DNA from: Syngnathus acus
Lineage: Eukaryota > Chordata > Actinopteri > Syngnathiformes > Syngnathidae
Assembly (NCBI RefSeq): GCF_901709675.1
Contig: NC_051105.1
Location: forward strand, 3,899,104 to 3,963,103
DNA: 64,000 bases
Direction of reading: 5' to 3'
Part shown: positions 22,505-35,249 of the stretch, piece by piece
Layout: the number at the start of each line of letters is the position of its first letter
Position numbering within the stretch: position 1 is the first letter of the stretch
The notes under the pieces: generated by a model
What the model saw: the letters and a program-made list of their open reading frames with translations, nothing else
Told to the model about the DNA's origin: nothing
Databases searched by the model: none
Program-made: the position numbers and the translations under genes

Positions 22505-22602
22505 GCAGGCGGCACGGTGTCGCACTGATTAGTTTGTCCGCTTCACATTTTGGAGGTGCAAGGTTTGATTCAAGCTCTAGCCTTCCTGTGTGGAGAAAGT
22601 AT
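22505..22602 (+). mobile_element. tRNA-headed SINE-like element, head only
   Basis: 'GCAGGCGGCACGGTGTCGCA' then a box-B-like GGTTTGATTCA (22562-22572) and 'TAGCCTTCCTGTGTGGAG' match the 5' part of the element at 4739-5000. The sequence leaves the family abruptly after 'GTGTGGAGAAAG'. It keeps the 5' head but lacks the 3' end. Confidence 0.75.
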
Positions 22603-23535
22603 CTATTTATCCATATAGTGCTTAGTCAAAATTTGTAAACACTTTTGAAATGTCCATAAACAAGTTGGGATAATGCAACCCATTTCCTCGGACTTTCATG
22701 CCAAAAAAAGAGGCCTCACTTCAACTTGTCACAAGTGAAAAAAGTAAGTATTCGGGGAGTGCACCTGAGTAAAATGCAGAGCATTGTGACAACAGCCAAC
22801 ACTTGGCTATGATTTAGTTAAATATCATACTTTTCCTGCTGCGTCGTCTTCTTCAGTTGAAGAGCACAATGCGGGATCTTGTATTGGAAAAAAACAAAAA
22901 AGACCCGATTGTTATCTAATCTTTACCTGGCGCTAGCTGAGAAAGGCCCCCCGAGCTAATGACACTCGAGACTAGCGGCTCATTCTTCACGCTGCTTCAA
23001 AAGCTTTCACCCTCAGTCAATACCTTGTGATGACCAACCAAAGAAAAATGACCTTAACTCCGTTTGACGGGAAGTCTGAAGCAGACAAACACTCGATGCA
23101 GTCACTGGTATGTGTGTGCCCGTGTGTGTTGTGTTGGATTAAATCTCACATTGCTGAGTTGAGTCAGCAGATGAGACATTGCTTTGATTTTCAACACGGG
23201 TATTGTACTGTTTAAGGTTTTATTGAAAAGCACAACCATGGTATTAAAACCTCTGAGGGAATAACTTTGGAATGTTGACCAACTTTGGTGCATCATGTTG
23301 GAATTGAAAATGTTCACTTTTCAGATAGTATTCATCAAATTAATTCATCAAGAGAGGATTTATATTTATGACTCATATAGAGCCATCAAGCTGGCGATGT
23401 TTCCAGACGTGAACATGGATCACCAGATTGTACCCATTCTGACTTTCAGACATTCTTTCAGAATCGTATCTGGTCAGGTCTTCACTATTCTTTTGTTGTT
23501 GGGCTAAGATTGGCAGATAGATTTTACGGTACGCT
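22603..23535. other. intron 1, nothing recognised
   Basis: No exon, RNA or clear repeat. A stretch at 22920-23010 has several GAGCTAAT/CTAGC motifs but is too generic to call. Confidence 0.45.
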
Positions 23536-23640
23536 ACACCCTTAAAAATGCTTCGATTAAAAACAACCCAACTTTTTTTGTGTCGAACTGACGCAACTTC
23601 CTAGGTCAGCCCAATTTTTAACCCATCGCTTTTAATAGTG
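23536..23640. mobile_element. possible 'AACCCA'-type MITE fragment
   Basis: 'ACACCCTTAAAAATGCTTCG', 'AACAACCCAACTTTTTTTG' and 'TTTAACCCATCGC' resemble a common fish repeat built of 'aacccaacttt / aacccatcgctgggtt' blocks. It is short and degenerate. Confidence 0.35.
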
Positions 23641-23989
23641 CATGTTACTTATGGGGCAGAGAAAGCTTAGGAAAGAATATGTTCAAAAATGTTTGTGCGA
23701 TAAGAAATGTTTCTGCGAAATTCTGGTGATTGGAGAATATTTGCGTCCTTGAGCGAACCCTGACGAGCACGCAACATTGGCTGCCTTTGAAAACACTTGC
23801 AATGGTTCGCCCCTTAGTGGGATTGGGGCTAAACCCTTTACTATTCCACAGCATGCCAGGCTTAACCAAACGATAGTTAGTAAAAGACTTTGGTATGCTC
23901 AGGAATAACAATTCAGGTGGAACTCAACTGGCTTTAATGAGAGGCGTGCATCAATAGTTTCAGTCATATATTATAGCGGTTCACGCCTG
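23641..23989. other. intron 1, nothing recognised
   Basis: A minus-strand frame of 88 codons (23645-23911) has no recognisable domain. No repeat was recognised. Confidence 0.4.
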
Positions 23990-24370
23990 ACTGTAGCATC
24001 AAAGCACATTAGGTTCACCGAGGTCTACCCCTCGCCATTTCATTGGCCCGACAGCACCTTGGCTTGACGCAGCGCTTGTCTCCGAGGACACCGCCTGTCA
24101 CTCTTTAAGAGGAAGGTAATAATAGCTGGGCGCCGCAGCAAAGTGGCGGCGCGGGCGATTTTGAGGAAACGTCAGGGAGATGCTGACATTTGAGTCGGTG
24201 AGGGGGACAAACAAGAGCGGTGTGGCCAATAAAAAGAGTCCAACGGTTAATCCGGCTGGACAGAAGACGCGAGACGTGGAAAGAAGAGGAGTGACAGTGT
24301 TGGATGAAAATTCGTTGACCTGCTGTTATTGATAGCCAACTCATAACCTTCGCAGATGTCAAAAAGCGAC
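23990..24370. promoter_or_regulatory. candidate intronic regulatory block
   Basis: A GC-richer, CpG-containing island with no repeat match: 'GCTGGGCGCCGCAGCAAAGT', 'GGCGGCGCGGGCGATTTTGA' and 'GGCCAATAAAAAGAG', the latter with a CCAAT motif. No coding features. Confidence 0.3.
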
Positions 24371-24739
24371 TACGTTTGGGGACGACTGCCAGGAGTGCAG
24401 CAAAAAGTCTTAGTCACTTTAAAGCGGTGACTGTTTAAAGCGAAAACATGAAACGACATTACCCAAAAATAACAGCTTCTAAACCATTTGGGTTGTACGT
24501 TAACTTTTGAAAACTGTTAACTTCAATCACCTCATTCCAGTGTTCTGGTGGATCAGAAAAGGACGCCTGGTAAATCAAAACACCCGGAGATGTCGCCAAG
24601 GAGCGACCACACCATTGTTGTCATTGATTCCCCATAATTTAAAACAGGTTTCTGATATTCTTCCATCAAAATACACAAAGGAAACGATAAAGAATGTCAT
24701 CGTACTTCACATTCAGTTGTAACATTTGGATTTGGGGTC

Positions 24740-24926
24740 AGGAACGTATGATGACGTCTAGGTCGGATATATTTGACCTGGCCGTTCAGGCTGCTGTTGC
24801 ACTGCAAAACATCGGATCATCCGATCTAAAACCACATATGAAAGTGGCCCAAGTCGGATTTGAAACAATCGGAAATGTTCAGTTCAGACTGTTTGGAATT
24901 GAACTGCAGTGTGAACGTAGCCTCTG
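24740..24926. mobile_element. DNA-transposon-like repeat fragment
   Basis: 'ACCTGGCCGTTCAGGCTGCT', 'AGTGGCCCAAGTCGGATTTG' and 'GAACTGCAGTGTGAACGTAG' match a recurrent fish interspersed repeat of the 'tcggatttg...cagtctgaacgtagcc' type. The ends are not clear and no transposase is present. Confidence 0.5.
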
Positions 24927-25558
24927 AACAGGAAGTGTTCAAACAGCAATTTGCGAATTAAAGCATTCCCTAAGCAAGCTAAGAATAATCTGTTATCTAA
25001 TAACACTAACACTGCAGCTCTGCTTACCCTTGGGCTTTGACATTATACTGATATGGCGTTGTCCTACTGAAAGACTTTTGTCGCCACTTGTAAATGGGGG
25101 ATTTTTACGCAACTGAGTTGCCAAGTCGTGGATTGAGAAATTTAGCAGTAGCAGTTGTTGTGTAAATAAGCCCAATAGTTAAATCACAATTTACACAAAG
25201 TGCGGAATGGCTTCCTCATAGATGCAATTGCATATTTGCATTCCCTTTTTTTCTTTGGAACGTATCTCAAGCTATTCAGTGAAAAATTACGTATTTGCAA
25301 TTTTTTCAAGCCTTGTCTCAATCATATATCAGTGTGGACCTCTATTTTGCCTGGGTTGCTTGTTTTTTAATATTAGATAATAGGGCCTGACTGTTAAGGA
25401 TTTTTTTAGGGCGATGCTGAGTCAGATATTTGTCAGAATAAAATTCTGATATCTGATCATATTCTGTTTTATTTTATAAGCCACACTTCTGATTATTTAA
25501 ACACTTTTTTTAAACTTACTTTTTTGGTCGGGATGTTTGATTATTTTTATTTTATGTT
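24927..25558. other. intron 1, AT-rich
   Basis: No supported feature except a perfect octamer ATTTGCAT at 25234-25241. Confidence 0.45.
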
Positions 25559-25608
25559 CCACCCATCAATCCATCCATCACTTTTCTGTACCGCTTATCC
25601 TGTGTAAG
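25559..25608 (-). mobile_element. SINE-like element 3' tail fragment
   Basis: 'ACCCATCAATCCATCCATCA' and 'CTTTTCTGTACCGCTTATCC' are the reverse complement of the 'ggataagcggtacagaaa-atggatggatgg' end of the common teleost repeat. The head is missing. Confidence 0.65.
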
Positions 25609-26189
25609 GAAAAAAAGGAAAAAAAAAGAGATTTTTGCCAATTCAAAAATAAATAATTGCTAATTTTAGCCTTAGTGTAAATATCCCACAAATTATGATC
25701 CCAAAACAGTTTCATATCATTTCAATCTCCTATTACCTTGAAAAATAATTAGGAGGATGATTGATCTAATGATTTAGGATTGGTTGATTTATTCAATCAG
25801 TGTTGATTAAAAAAAGAAAACGAGTATGTACATTCGCATGCGTCAAAGGCTCACTGTTGGGGTCCAATTCAATCAGCTGATAATTAGCTATTTCAAAATG
25901 TTTTATTTGGTATTTGTGGCAAGGCTTGGCCATTTTTGCTGTACACGAGCTTGTAATAGGGATAATTGTATGCTTCTGATTTTGTGGGAACAATTTGTTT
26001 GATGGTCCTTTTCTATTCCCAGTAGTCCCAGCAAGGTCTGTAAGAGGCATGCTTGGATGTATTTGGTGTGGACATTTTTTTTCCCCCATCTGTAATTTGT
26101 AATGGGCATGTCTTCTAATACTTTTGACAACCTTCTATCATGTGCATCTCATCTCCAAAACATCAAGTTGCGTCCACACGGCTGCTTTC
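25609..26189. other. intron 1, nothing recognised
   Basis: Two overlapping minus-strand frames (25793-26130) of 75-98 codons show no domain. AT-rich background. Confidence 0.4.
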
Positions 26190-26430
26190 AAGCTTCTAGC
26201 GGCAGAAAAGTAACTTTGTGTGGTCATTCCATCGCGGTGAGGCAAATAATATGACTCCTCTATGGAAATAAACACGGCTCATGGTAATAACGTGGCCCTG
26301 GGCTGGGACGACGCGTCCACATACATTAACCCTGGCGCGGCTCACACATTTGCAGCGCGTGAGCGGGCGAGGTAGTGTGAAAGTGAGAGAGAGCGAGAGA
26401 GAGAAAGAGAGAAGTTCACATGTGAATGGT
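26190..26430. promoter_or_regulatory. candidate intronic regulatory block
   Basis: Repeat-free, CpG-containing: 'GCAAATAATATGACTCCTCT', 'GGAAATAAACACGGCTCATG', 'GGTAATAACGTGGCCCTGGG' and 'CATTAACCCTGGCGCGGC'. AAATAAACA resembles a forkhead site. A GA-rich tract closes it at 26381-26411. Confidence 0.3.
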
Positions 26431-27379
26431 CTTGTGTGAAAAGCAGGATGAATTGAGTCAAGCTGACATAGCATGCCAATACGCTTTGTCTCTTTCCCAA
26501 TGCTGTATTCATTTGTGGTGCTCACACATTTATTGCATGATTGACAATTATGAGAGGCTGACCTACTTCTTTGTGTCGCTTTTTCATTACTTGCCTTTGC
26601 TTTATTGTGTGCATTGTATAGCGTGCGTATGTGTGTGCGAGACGTTCGGTCTGAGGGTCATGCACCGTTTGGACCCTGTATTGAAATTCATTTTCTATTG
26701 AAACATTGAAAAAAAATTGTGATGGAGTTGTTTCATTACACCAGCCAAAATTTGGCTGGTTGTAGGGATGACCATGATGATTGATATTTCGATTAATTCA
26801 GTATTACCCAACAGTTATTGAGCCAAGGCACATATTCGACAAATTGTAACTATGCATCACTGGCACACGGACTAATGAACTAAGTAGTTGTAGTAAATCA
26901 TTTTCAACTTTTGGGGATAAATTGATTAATGAAATTCTGTCGATTGTTTTAAAATGATTGTCAACTGCATGAAGCAATTGAGGCAAAAAAAAAATATACA
27001 CTACTTTGCAGTAGAGGCACTGTTGATTTACGTTTAACTAGTTTGCTGTCTAAAAATATAAATACATAAATTAAAATACAACGTCAGCTATGAGAAGTTG
27101 AGCTACAGCAACACAGCTGCTATCTGAAGTGAATACAGACCACTGAGAACTCAGGAAACTGATGAGATGATCATCAACTTTTTTTTTTGCAGTTAATAAA
27201 GCTAATTTGGTCAAATTCCCATTACTTTTGGATCCCATGTGGCTTTTGTTTGATGTTCCTCTGGATTTTCCTTGGTTATTTGAACTTAATTCATTACAGA
27301 ATCATTGTGTTTGTTTCATCACCCAAATCACAAATACACATTTTTTTCACAATGGTGGCTTGTCAGTGAAAGACTTAGT
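26431..27379. other. intron 1, AT-rich
   Basis: Includes a weak third copy of the dispersed repeat seen at 10400 and 35976 (around 27008-27090). No gene was seen. Confidence 0.4.
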
Positions 27380-27640
27380 TTAAATCTGCCATTGCCTCAT
27401 TCCTTTATCCCTTTATGGCTCATTCTACCTGTGTATCGTGCCCAGTCGAGCTTGGATCACTTACGAGTGTCGAGGAGAGCAAGATACCTCCTGGGAATGC
27501 CGCTTGACTGGGGCCCGGCAAATGATACAAGGCGGGCTTTAGCCGGGAGTTAATATCCTGCAAAATTGTCCCACGCAGTCTTGGTGGCAGAACGCCGATG
27601 ATTAAATGACACAAGCATATCAAAAACATTTTTCGCAGGC
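27380..27640. promoter_or_regulatory. candidate intronic regulatory block
   Basis: A GC-richer island between AT-rich flanks, with 'AGCTTGGATCACTTACGAG', 'GGGCCCGGCAAATGATAC' and 'ACGCCGATGATTAAATGACA'. No coding domain on either strand. Confidence 0.25.
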
Positions 27641-30456
27641 TAGTGGGTCTTAAGTGTCTCCCAAGGTTACTGTCAGAAAAATAGAGTTGAAGTTGTGGTG
27701 GTTATAATTGGAAAAAAATGAGTGTGGCACTATCTGTAGCACATCATGTCATACAATACATTATCAATCAATATTGTCTGATGTTACATCTGGGGAAAGT
27801 TTTGACAGCTTTGACTTTATTTTTATTATAAGATTTTGGGAGACTTGATTATACTATATTTACTCATTTATTGTTTTCCCCTTCACCAGTTACACAACAG
27901 AGTCATTTAATGTACATGTGTGAAAACATATCAGTATTGATTTGTATACTATTGTTTGTCCTATATGAGACAAGTCTGTTACAACTGGATCAAGTATTTA
28001 TATTGTCAGTAATCAATGTCACGCTTATGGCAATTTTGAATCTCCCCCAATGCATTTTTCAAAAAGTCCATGCAAAATATTGATATTTTGAAATTCTGAC
28101 CATTAACTTACCGTATTGTAAGACGATTGGTGTCATTGGAGAAACAACACAATATTCTTACTTCTACTTAGCCTCAAACCAACAATCCCTCTTAGGGATG
28201 CCTGCTCGTTGACCTTGCTTTGAAGCTCGTTTTAATGAAGATGGAGGTGATCAATTACTTTTCCAAGAGCATGCCACGCTTTGTTTTAAAGCACATGAAA
28301 GACGGTGTAATAAAAGCCAAAAGGTCCTTCTGTAGTTATCAAATGGCCTTTTTTTCTCTCTCTCCCCCTGCTGACCTTTCAAGAAGCCACGCTAGGAAGT
28401 GGAGACAATACAAAGAAATACAGATCACATTTCGGACATCAAACCCTCCTTTGTGCCGTTTATTTGCTCTGGGAAGGAAAAAAAATGACCCGTTATTTGA
28501 ACACAGGAACAATAAAAAGAATGAACTGCTCACATCAAACAAAGTTTATGTTACGCAGTGGCGGATACAGTCCGTTTTTTTATTATTTCTTCCCTTATCT
28601 GATGCTCACAGCAGAGGTGGAGTCGGTGCGAATGTGCTTGTGTTCATCCACCACTAAGCTCTCCGGCGTGTTTGAGCGTCTGTAAATATTCACTATTTGT
28701 GTTGACATCGACAGCTGTGCCATTTCCTGTTCCTGTTGTTGCAGGCCACATACAGAAGGTTGTTTAACAAGACAGAAGTAGTGGCAGGATCAAGACAAGC
28801 TGTGGAAAGTGGCAGAATTGCAATTTCTTCACATTTTACTCATACAAAATAAGTAAATTAGTCACGCAAATAAATTACTTGTGGTAAATTAAGTGTAAAC
28901 ATCTGTGTTTAACCAATTAAGACCTCAATCTAAACTATCAGAGATATTAAATTTGATACATTTGCAATAAGCAGTCCATCATGCTTAAAGATTGAAAGAA
29001 GGCTAATTAGCTTGTTAGCGCATGTTATTGTTATTTAGATAATGTTAGAGACATTTTTGACTAATTTACAGGCAAAATTGGAGAAAACATCGATAACCAG
29101 TTCCATTTTAGTGGCGAGTGTGACTTGTGCTTGATTAACATTGGGTATTTTCTCAGGTCTGTGAAGCGTGGCATATTCTTTAAAAAAGGGGCATTTGCGC
29201 TGCTGTGGGTGTGAACACAGTCTACTTGATTCACAGCAAATGGAAGCGGCTCCTTTAATTTCCTTCAAGGTGGTGCACGTGAGAAGTGCCCTAATCGTCC
29301 TTGACATGGCAGAAGAAGGGGTCTCCTGAAAAGTACACGAATTGTTTCTGACGCCTGCCATATGGACTGAACGCAAACCGATCTATAGTGTTCTGGTTAC
29401 CTTGTGAGTCTGGTTGTGCGAGTTATGTCCACTTCGACAACAGCTCACTGAGCGTTTTCATTTTTTATTTGTGTTTTTAAATATTGGTCCCATTCAATAT
29501 CACCAGCTCAAAGTGCAGCTGCTGTTGTTCTTCTTGCCTCGACGTGACGCCTTACAATACCTTACTGGCTCTGTTTTTTTATTACTTCACTCTGGTGGAG
29601 AAATATCGGTTATTGCTTGAAAACAACTTGGGAACCAGTTTGTTGTAATGAATAGCAAACAATAAACTGTATGCATAAGTAAGACTTCTCGACACTGAGT
29701 TGAAGATTACATTTTAAAAATGCATTCTTACAAAAGGCCTTCAATGCAATGCCATCCATGGACTGGCTGACTGCAGTGGGAAAGTAATCATGCTCTTGGA
29801 TGCGGAATGTTATCAGGATGCATGATGGCACCAGGCATTCCTGCCATTCTTCTCCACATTCCACAGGAGAACGTTGGAGTGTCATTGCCTGCGGAACCTT
29901 CGAGAAGCTCAGTTGGAGTCCCTGCTGGGGCCCGGCCTGTTGACAGTTCCCTGGCACTGTTGGCTCAGCAGGAAGACATCAGTCGCAGGAACAGCGATGG
30001 CTGTGGATGACAGCCGTCTGGTCAGCGGGGAAGGACACAGTCGGAAGAGATTAGGCTTCACCCGCAGGTCACAAAGTTCCAAGGGTGGGCCGCGGGTCAG
30101 TCGTGTTAGGAATTGTTGAACGGAACAGGTCCGGTGGATTAAGGTTATTAAACATAAGAGACTCATCGTATGATTATTGATAGAATATACATATATATCT
30201 TGTGCAGTAGCTGCAGTAAAATATCATATAGTTTGTCTGAACGCATTTGAACACTCATACGAGTATATTTTATATTGATTGACAAATTAAAGAGCCACTA
30301 GGGAACTTTTCAGTTTTCGTTGATTATGGTGGCGCCATAAGGACAAAAATCGGCAGTGTTTTGACTGAAGTCGACCACATTTCCCATGTCGTGAAATCCT
30401 GAGCTCTCGCTTACCTGCAGTTGGACTGAGTTACATTTCTGTTTCCATGCTTCCTG
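27641..30456. other. intron 1, no gene supported
   Basis: A 145-codon plus-strand frame (28220-28657) and 113-115-codon minus-strand frames (29035-29376 and 29610-29957) show no family features and no consistent splice context. A GC-richer patch at about 29800-30110 could be regulatory, but nothing distinctive was found. Confidence 0.45.
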
Positions 30457-30541
30457 TTTTCAATACATTTATTTATATTTATAAATATATCTTTATATCT
30501 TTTCAATACATTTATTTATATTTATAAATATATCTTTAGTA
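30457..30541. repeat. 43-bp tandem duplication
   Basis: 'TTTTCAATACATTTATTTAT' followed by 'ATTTATAAATATATCTTTA' occurs twice, starting at 30457 and 30500, with no visible mismatch in the shared part. A recent local duplication in AT-rich DNA. Confidence 0.9.
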
Positions 30542-31039
30542 GAGGAAAAAAACTACATTCAGACGAAATGTGATGTGAATATTGAATATAAAATCTCATC
30601 AGTTAGTCTCTCCTTCTTGCCGCCACGTATGGCATAAATGTTAGCCGTTTTCCTCAGAGAGAACAGCTTTGGAATAATCGCCGTGCAATAAACCCCTCCA
30701 GCATTTCATTTGATATTTTAAAATATATTTCTAAATTATTTTGTCAAGCCCCTCTTCTTAAGTGTACCCCCACTTTAGCCCTGGGAGAATAAAAATCTTG
30801 GAGCCCTTCCTGTCTTCATCCCAAACAAAGGACAGTGTTAAAAACACAACAATGAAGTATTTGATGAAGTAGTTATCTGTACTGTACTGTAGATAACGAC
30901 ACAATTTATTGTGATATAATTGTGGCTCACTACTACTATTAAAGGAGCTGCAAATTCTCGAATACCTGACAGTGCGTTCTCCTAACTACCATGTTGGGGC
31001 AACATCAAGGGAGGTCGTCCATCTCCTGACGAGAGCACA
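30542..31039. other. intron 1, AT-rich
   Basis: No supported feature. Contains a short repeat CTGTACTGTACTGTAG near 30880. Confidence 0.45.
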
Positions 31040-32000
31040 GTTAATTGAAAACAATATTACTCGTTAAAAGCAATCTTCTTCATAACACCAGGGCAGCCGT
31101 TTCATTGTTATATTATTTTTACAGCAGCGGGCCTCTCGCTCCATCTCTCTCGTCTGTGCTCCTGTGTTGCGCTGCCCGAGGTTTGCTCTGACAGATCCGA
31201 CTAGCGCTGAACAAATCCTCACATTTATACCCCCGCCGGTATTAAACGCTCATGTAGCGCATTTGTAAGGTCGTCGGAGACCCGACGCGCTCTCATAAGT
31301 CTCCTTTAGCTGCGCTGATGGCTGGTGTCAGGCATGTCTGCTGACTGAAAGGCAACACGGGCAGATAGCGTTTGATCCGTGATGGAGATGGCTCTGCATT
31401 GGAGGAGAGCCTTGGTGATTAATAATATTGCAAAAAAAAGGATGTCATCTCTTGGACACCCTAATAAAAGCTCTTGAATGTATCTGGGAGAGGCGATATG
31501 TTGACAGTGGATGATGCAAATGAGGCTAAATGTGGGGGGGAACCTGAAATGAATCACCTCTCGGTCTCTGAGGCGTTTGTGTAAGCAGGCCGGCCGTTTA
31601 TGCCGCTCAAAGCTAGCCGTGACACTCTATCGCCTTTTGTCTCAAAGTACTAACTGTATTTAATTTCACATCTTATCGTGCCAGGCTTTGTCTGCCGCCG
31701 AGTGTCTGCGCAGCAGAGGCGACCCCCGGAGATAAACTCTGTCAAGCTCTGGGGTGATTTATTAAATTCTGATTTCTGTGAAGGACTTTAATGTCGTGGG
31801 GGGAAGGGGAATGAATGGCGAAAAAGAGGAGGAGGAGGTGTGCGGGAGAAAATATGTCGCAGGTGTCTCTGCCAGCTCCGGGTTACAGCTCTCTATTAGT
31901 AGTGTTGTTGGCGAAAGAGAGGCTTGAAAAAATGACTGGATCAGGAATCTGTAGCTCCTTTTTCGCTGCCTATAAAAGCTTTTCTGTGTGTAATGGATCA
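31040..32000. promoter_or_regulatory. candidate intronic regulatory domain
   Basis: Nearly 1 kb free of recognised repeats, with GC-richer segments (31120-31320 and 31560-31760) around an AT-richer core. It contains ATGATGCAAATGAGGC with a perfect octamer at 31514-31521, 'GGTGATTAATAATATTGC', and many CpG for an intron. One of the longest such blocks in the window. No coding features. Confidence 0.4.
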
Positions 32001-32009
32001 AGGCAGAAT

Positions 32010-33010
32010 GGGTGTATTAAAATCGACCTGTACATTTCTTGATTTTTGAGGTAGTACCAGAGGCATCACATCATAACATAAGCAAGGTGGCCTTAAAGGT
32101 ACTGACACTGAATTGGAGTAGAAGTGAACTTTACATTTTGAGCTCGTATCAGACGGGAGAATTGGGAGTTGAATCCGAACTACAAATTTCCCGACCTGGG
32201 TTTATTGCTGAAATCTGCAGTACTATAAGTAGAACTGCATCCGTCTGAAGGGTTTGACCCAGAAAGGCGGAGTAAAACTTGACCTACAAATTTCCCATAC
32301 TTTGCGGTAATATCAGAAGTGTAAGAGACAGTTGGATCATGGCATGGAATGAGGGTTTGTTGAAGTCAGTCTGCATTTGTCAAGGCTCCCAAGTTGGTAT
32401 CACAGTTCAGATGACGGGATTGTGAAAGGTAAAAACTGAATGGGAGGTTCAAGGCGACGGGCAAATTCATTGCTTTCTGAGGTAGTATCAGCGGCGGGAC
32501 AGCCTCTGTGTGAAAGATCTGTATTAGGGGGTCAAGTTGACCTGTGAATTTCCAGCCTTCCAAGGTACTTTCAGAGGGACATAAAAGGTGAAATGGCAGT
32601 TGTGTAAAAGGTACCAATATTGATTTGAGGGTGTTGAAGTCGACCGGTGAATATCCTGGAGTCTGACAATCGTATAATGTACGAGAGCTATGTGAATGAC
32701 ACTTGTACACTTAAAGGTGGCGATTGAACCTACAAAACTTTCCGGAAGAAATATAGTGATGAAGTTTAGCCTTGGATTCATATCTTCTATCCCGTTGTGT
32801 TGAACGCAAGTGTTAAGGGTAGAAGACACTAAAATGGCACAGGCTAATAAATCCAACTGTAAAGAGTCAGAAATGCCAATGTTGCGGAAACAATGCGAAG
32901 TGAAAGGGGTTTTATGTTGAACTTCCCGTCTTTGTTGTGGCACTGACCTTGAACACCCCCCCATCAATTCCACTCCACCCTTGCTCTCGCCTGGGACAGC
33001 AGTATCAGGT
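32010..33010 (+). repeat. degenerate tandem array, unit about 85-105 bp, at least eight copies
   Basis: A core of the form GT(T/C)GACCTG(C/T)AAATTTC recurs at about 32025, 32177, 32281, 32367, 32456, 32539, 32642 and 32726. It is usually followed 20-30 bases later by GGTA(G)TATCAG: 32050, 32304, 32396, 32481 and 32564, with lone copies near 32142 and 32997. Most spacings are 83-104 bases; the first (152) suggests a lost copy. Units are strongly diverged, so the array is old. Minus-strand frames of 114 and 164 codons across it are by-products. Confidence 0.7.
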
Positions 33011-35249
33011 CTCTCCATTTTGGACTGCAGACAGCCACTTGAGTGCGGCTCACTTTCACAGGGGTCTCGACACAGCTAAGGTTTATATTTTAATGCTAAT
33101 CTTCCTTGTGACACCTGGATGGAGTGCTAACCAAATCGATTAGGTAAATCCTTTGACCCTCTTGGCCTTGCGTGCTTTTTGAATAAAGCCCGATGTTTGA
33201 GCGGGACATAATTCTGTAAGATCAGCAGATTTTACGGTGGGCTAATATATTGTAGTTCTGCATTGTGTGAAAGACAAGGAGTTCTTGTTGAGATGCATCT
33301 TTGCCATTTTTTTTTTTTTCAGACGAGCCACCCATCTCAGTGTTGCTCGGGAAAGGCGTCGCGGGGGGTAAATGACCCCAAGTAATAAGCTGAAGTAGCT
33401 ACTGCCGCAAAAACTGTTAGCCCTAATAATCCTCAATGACGTGTTGTGATTTTCGCTGGGGAACCTGCAAATCTAAGTAGGACGTTGCCATGGGTGATGT
33501 GAAGTTCTGCAGAGCTGGGACACGATTTTACTTGAAATCACGCGGGTTCTTGCAGTACTAAAATCTAGACAAAACTTAAAGTTAAATATATGTATACTAT
33601 ATATATTTCTGTTTGACCTAGCGTGCAAACCTTGGTTAAAGCGGCCAGCTCCTCTGATACGTTCGCATTAGTCCTTTCCATTGTTCTCAGAGATTCAGCA
33701 TCTTTTGTCTTTGCCACAGATTTGTCTTTTGATCTGTGTTAGTGATTTATCTGTACGGGATCGTTTTTTTTTCCCGCCCTCAGGAAATTCAGAATGAGGC
33801 TGGCCTAACCTTGCCAGGGTAAAACAAAAAGCCCTAGAGATGATCTCATTTATTTTGATGCTGCGGGGTGTGGGGACTAAGCATACTCATCTTACCTCTA
33901 ACATCATTTCCATTTGGAAGAGGCATGTTATCTAACCTGAAAGTTACACAAAGCCAGCGAGTCCATTAAACAGGACACTTGACTGTAACAGTTTTCCTTC
34001 TCTGGAAAAACATCATAGTTTGGGATGTGGGGGGGCTTGGTTCCGAGAAGGGTGCCTACAGAGTTTGACAACCCTGAGGGGATTGGATGTGTTTACCTTG
34101 TGCAATGTTTTTCCACCCTTGTGTGCAGCTGTTGAAGCCTCCTCCCTCCCTCTCGCCAGCTGCCGGAGACACAAAGTTAAGAGAGTAGAAGCATAAGGGG
34201 ATGGATTGCAGTAAGGGAAGGAGGGGGGGGGGGGGGGACCACTCAACACCTGCCACCCAGAAAAGGTGCGCAAGATGATAAAAAGGGCGACACGGGCACA
34301 AAAGGTAGAGAATTTGTTAAATGTGGTTGTTGAGATTGTGGATGAAAGCAAAACAGGTGGTAGTGGTTCCAGGGCAACCATGCAGGTAGGCTACAGTATC
34401 ACGCTAAAATGCTTTTGATATTCACTCAGCATGGCTAATCTTAAGTGCACATCTCAGCACTGATTATAAATAGATCTGGCCATGTTTGTTTCCGGAAAAG
34501 GCTGTTTTCCTTCTTTCTTTGTGGCTCCAGATGTGTCTGCGCTTTGATCGACATTGTTTTGAGGTCGAGGTCCGCCACGTCTGGGATGACTGAAAAAGAG
34601 AGGAAACGTTTTCCCCAGCAGCGCTAATTATTTTTCCATCACCACTGTGACAACACACTCATGTCCTACTACGAGTTCCAAACAAACACAATACTCGCTG
34701 TTGTTTTATATTGTGCAAAAGTCCGTATTGTGCAACCATTAGCTGTTGTTTGCTTTGCCTTTATTTCAAAGACCACAGTTGGTGGAAGGTTCATGATGTT
34801 CTAGGACAGAATTTTAAAACAACTTACTTATATTTAATGTCTCTTCTATCCTAGTAAAATTTAAATGTCTGATATGGAGGTGGAGCAAAAACACTCACCC
34901 CTTCTCCTGTGTCCCACCAAATGTTTTTTGCGCATCTGCTTTTGCCTTGTGAGGATTCTGTGTTTATCAGCTAGCTCTGTCTGCTGAAAATTGTGCGCTA
35001 ATGTATTTGATGCTTGCCCCCCAAAATATAACCCATTAAATAAAAGGGAATATGCAATCTTTGTCATCAACCAATTTCTCTGAGACATTTCCCTCCATTC
35101 CACCCTCCCTAGTTTCCTTCTTGTTCCGCTTGGGACCGAATTGTCAATTGCTTGACATTATCTAAACAAGAAATTTTTAAAACTAATTAAAGGAATGTCT
35201 GTAGTATCTTGATAAGGCTGAGGTTATGTTTTTTTCTTCTTCTTCTTCC
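33011..35249. other. intron 1, no gene supported
   Basis: Unique-looking DNA with a 15-base G run at 34223-34237. Minus-strand frames at 34013-34381 are Pro/Ser-rich because of that purine tract. No repeat family or distinctive regulatory motif was recognised. Confidence 0.45.

Noticed and set aside
28220-28657. 145-codon plus-strand frame
   Set aside because: No recognisable domain, no splice or promoter context, and overlapped by an equally open minus-strand frame. Consistent with chance.
32524-33018. 164-codon minus-strand frame
   Set aside because: Lies in the degenerate tandem array. No domain, and the period of the array is not a consistent multiple of three.
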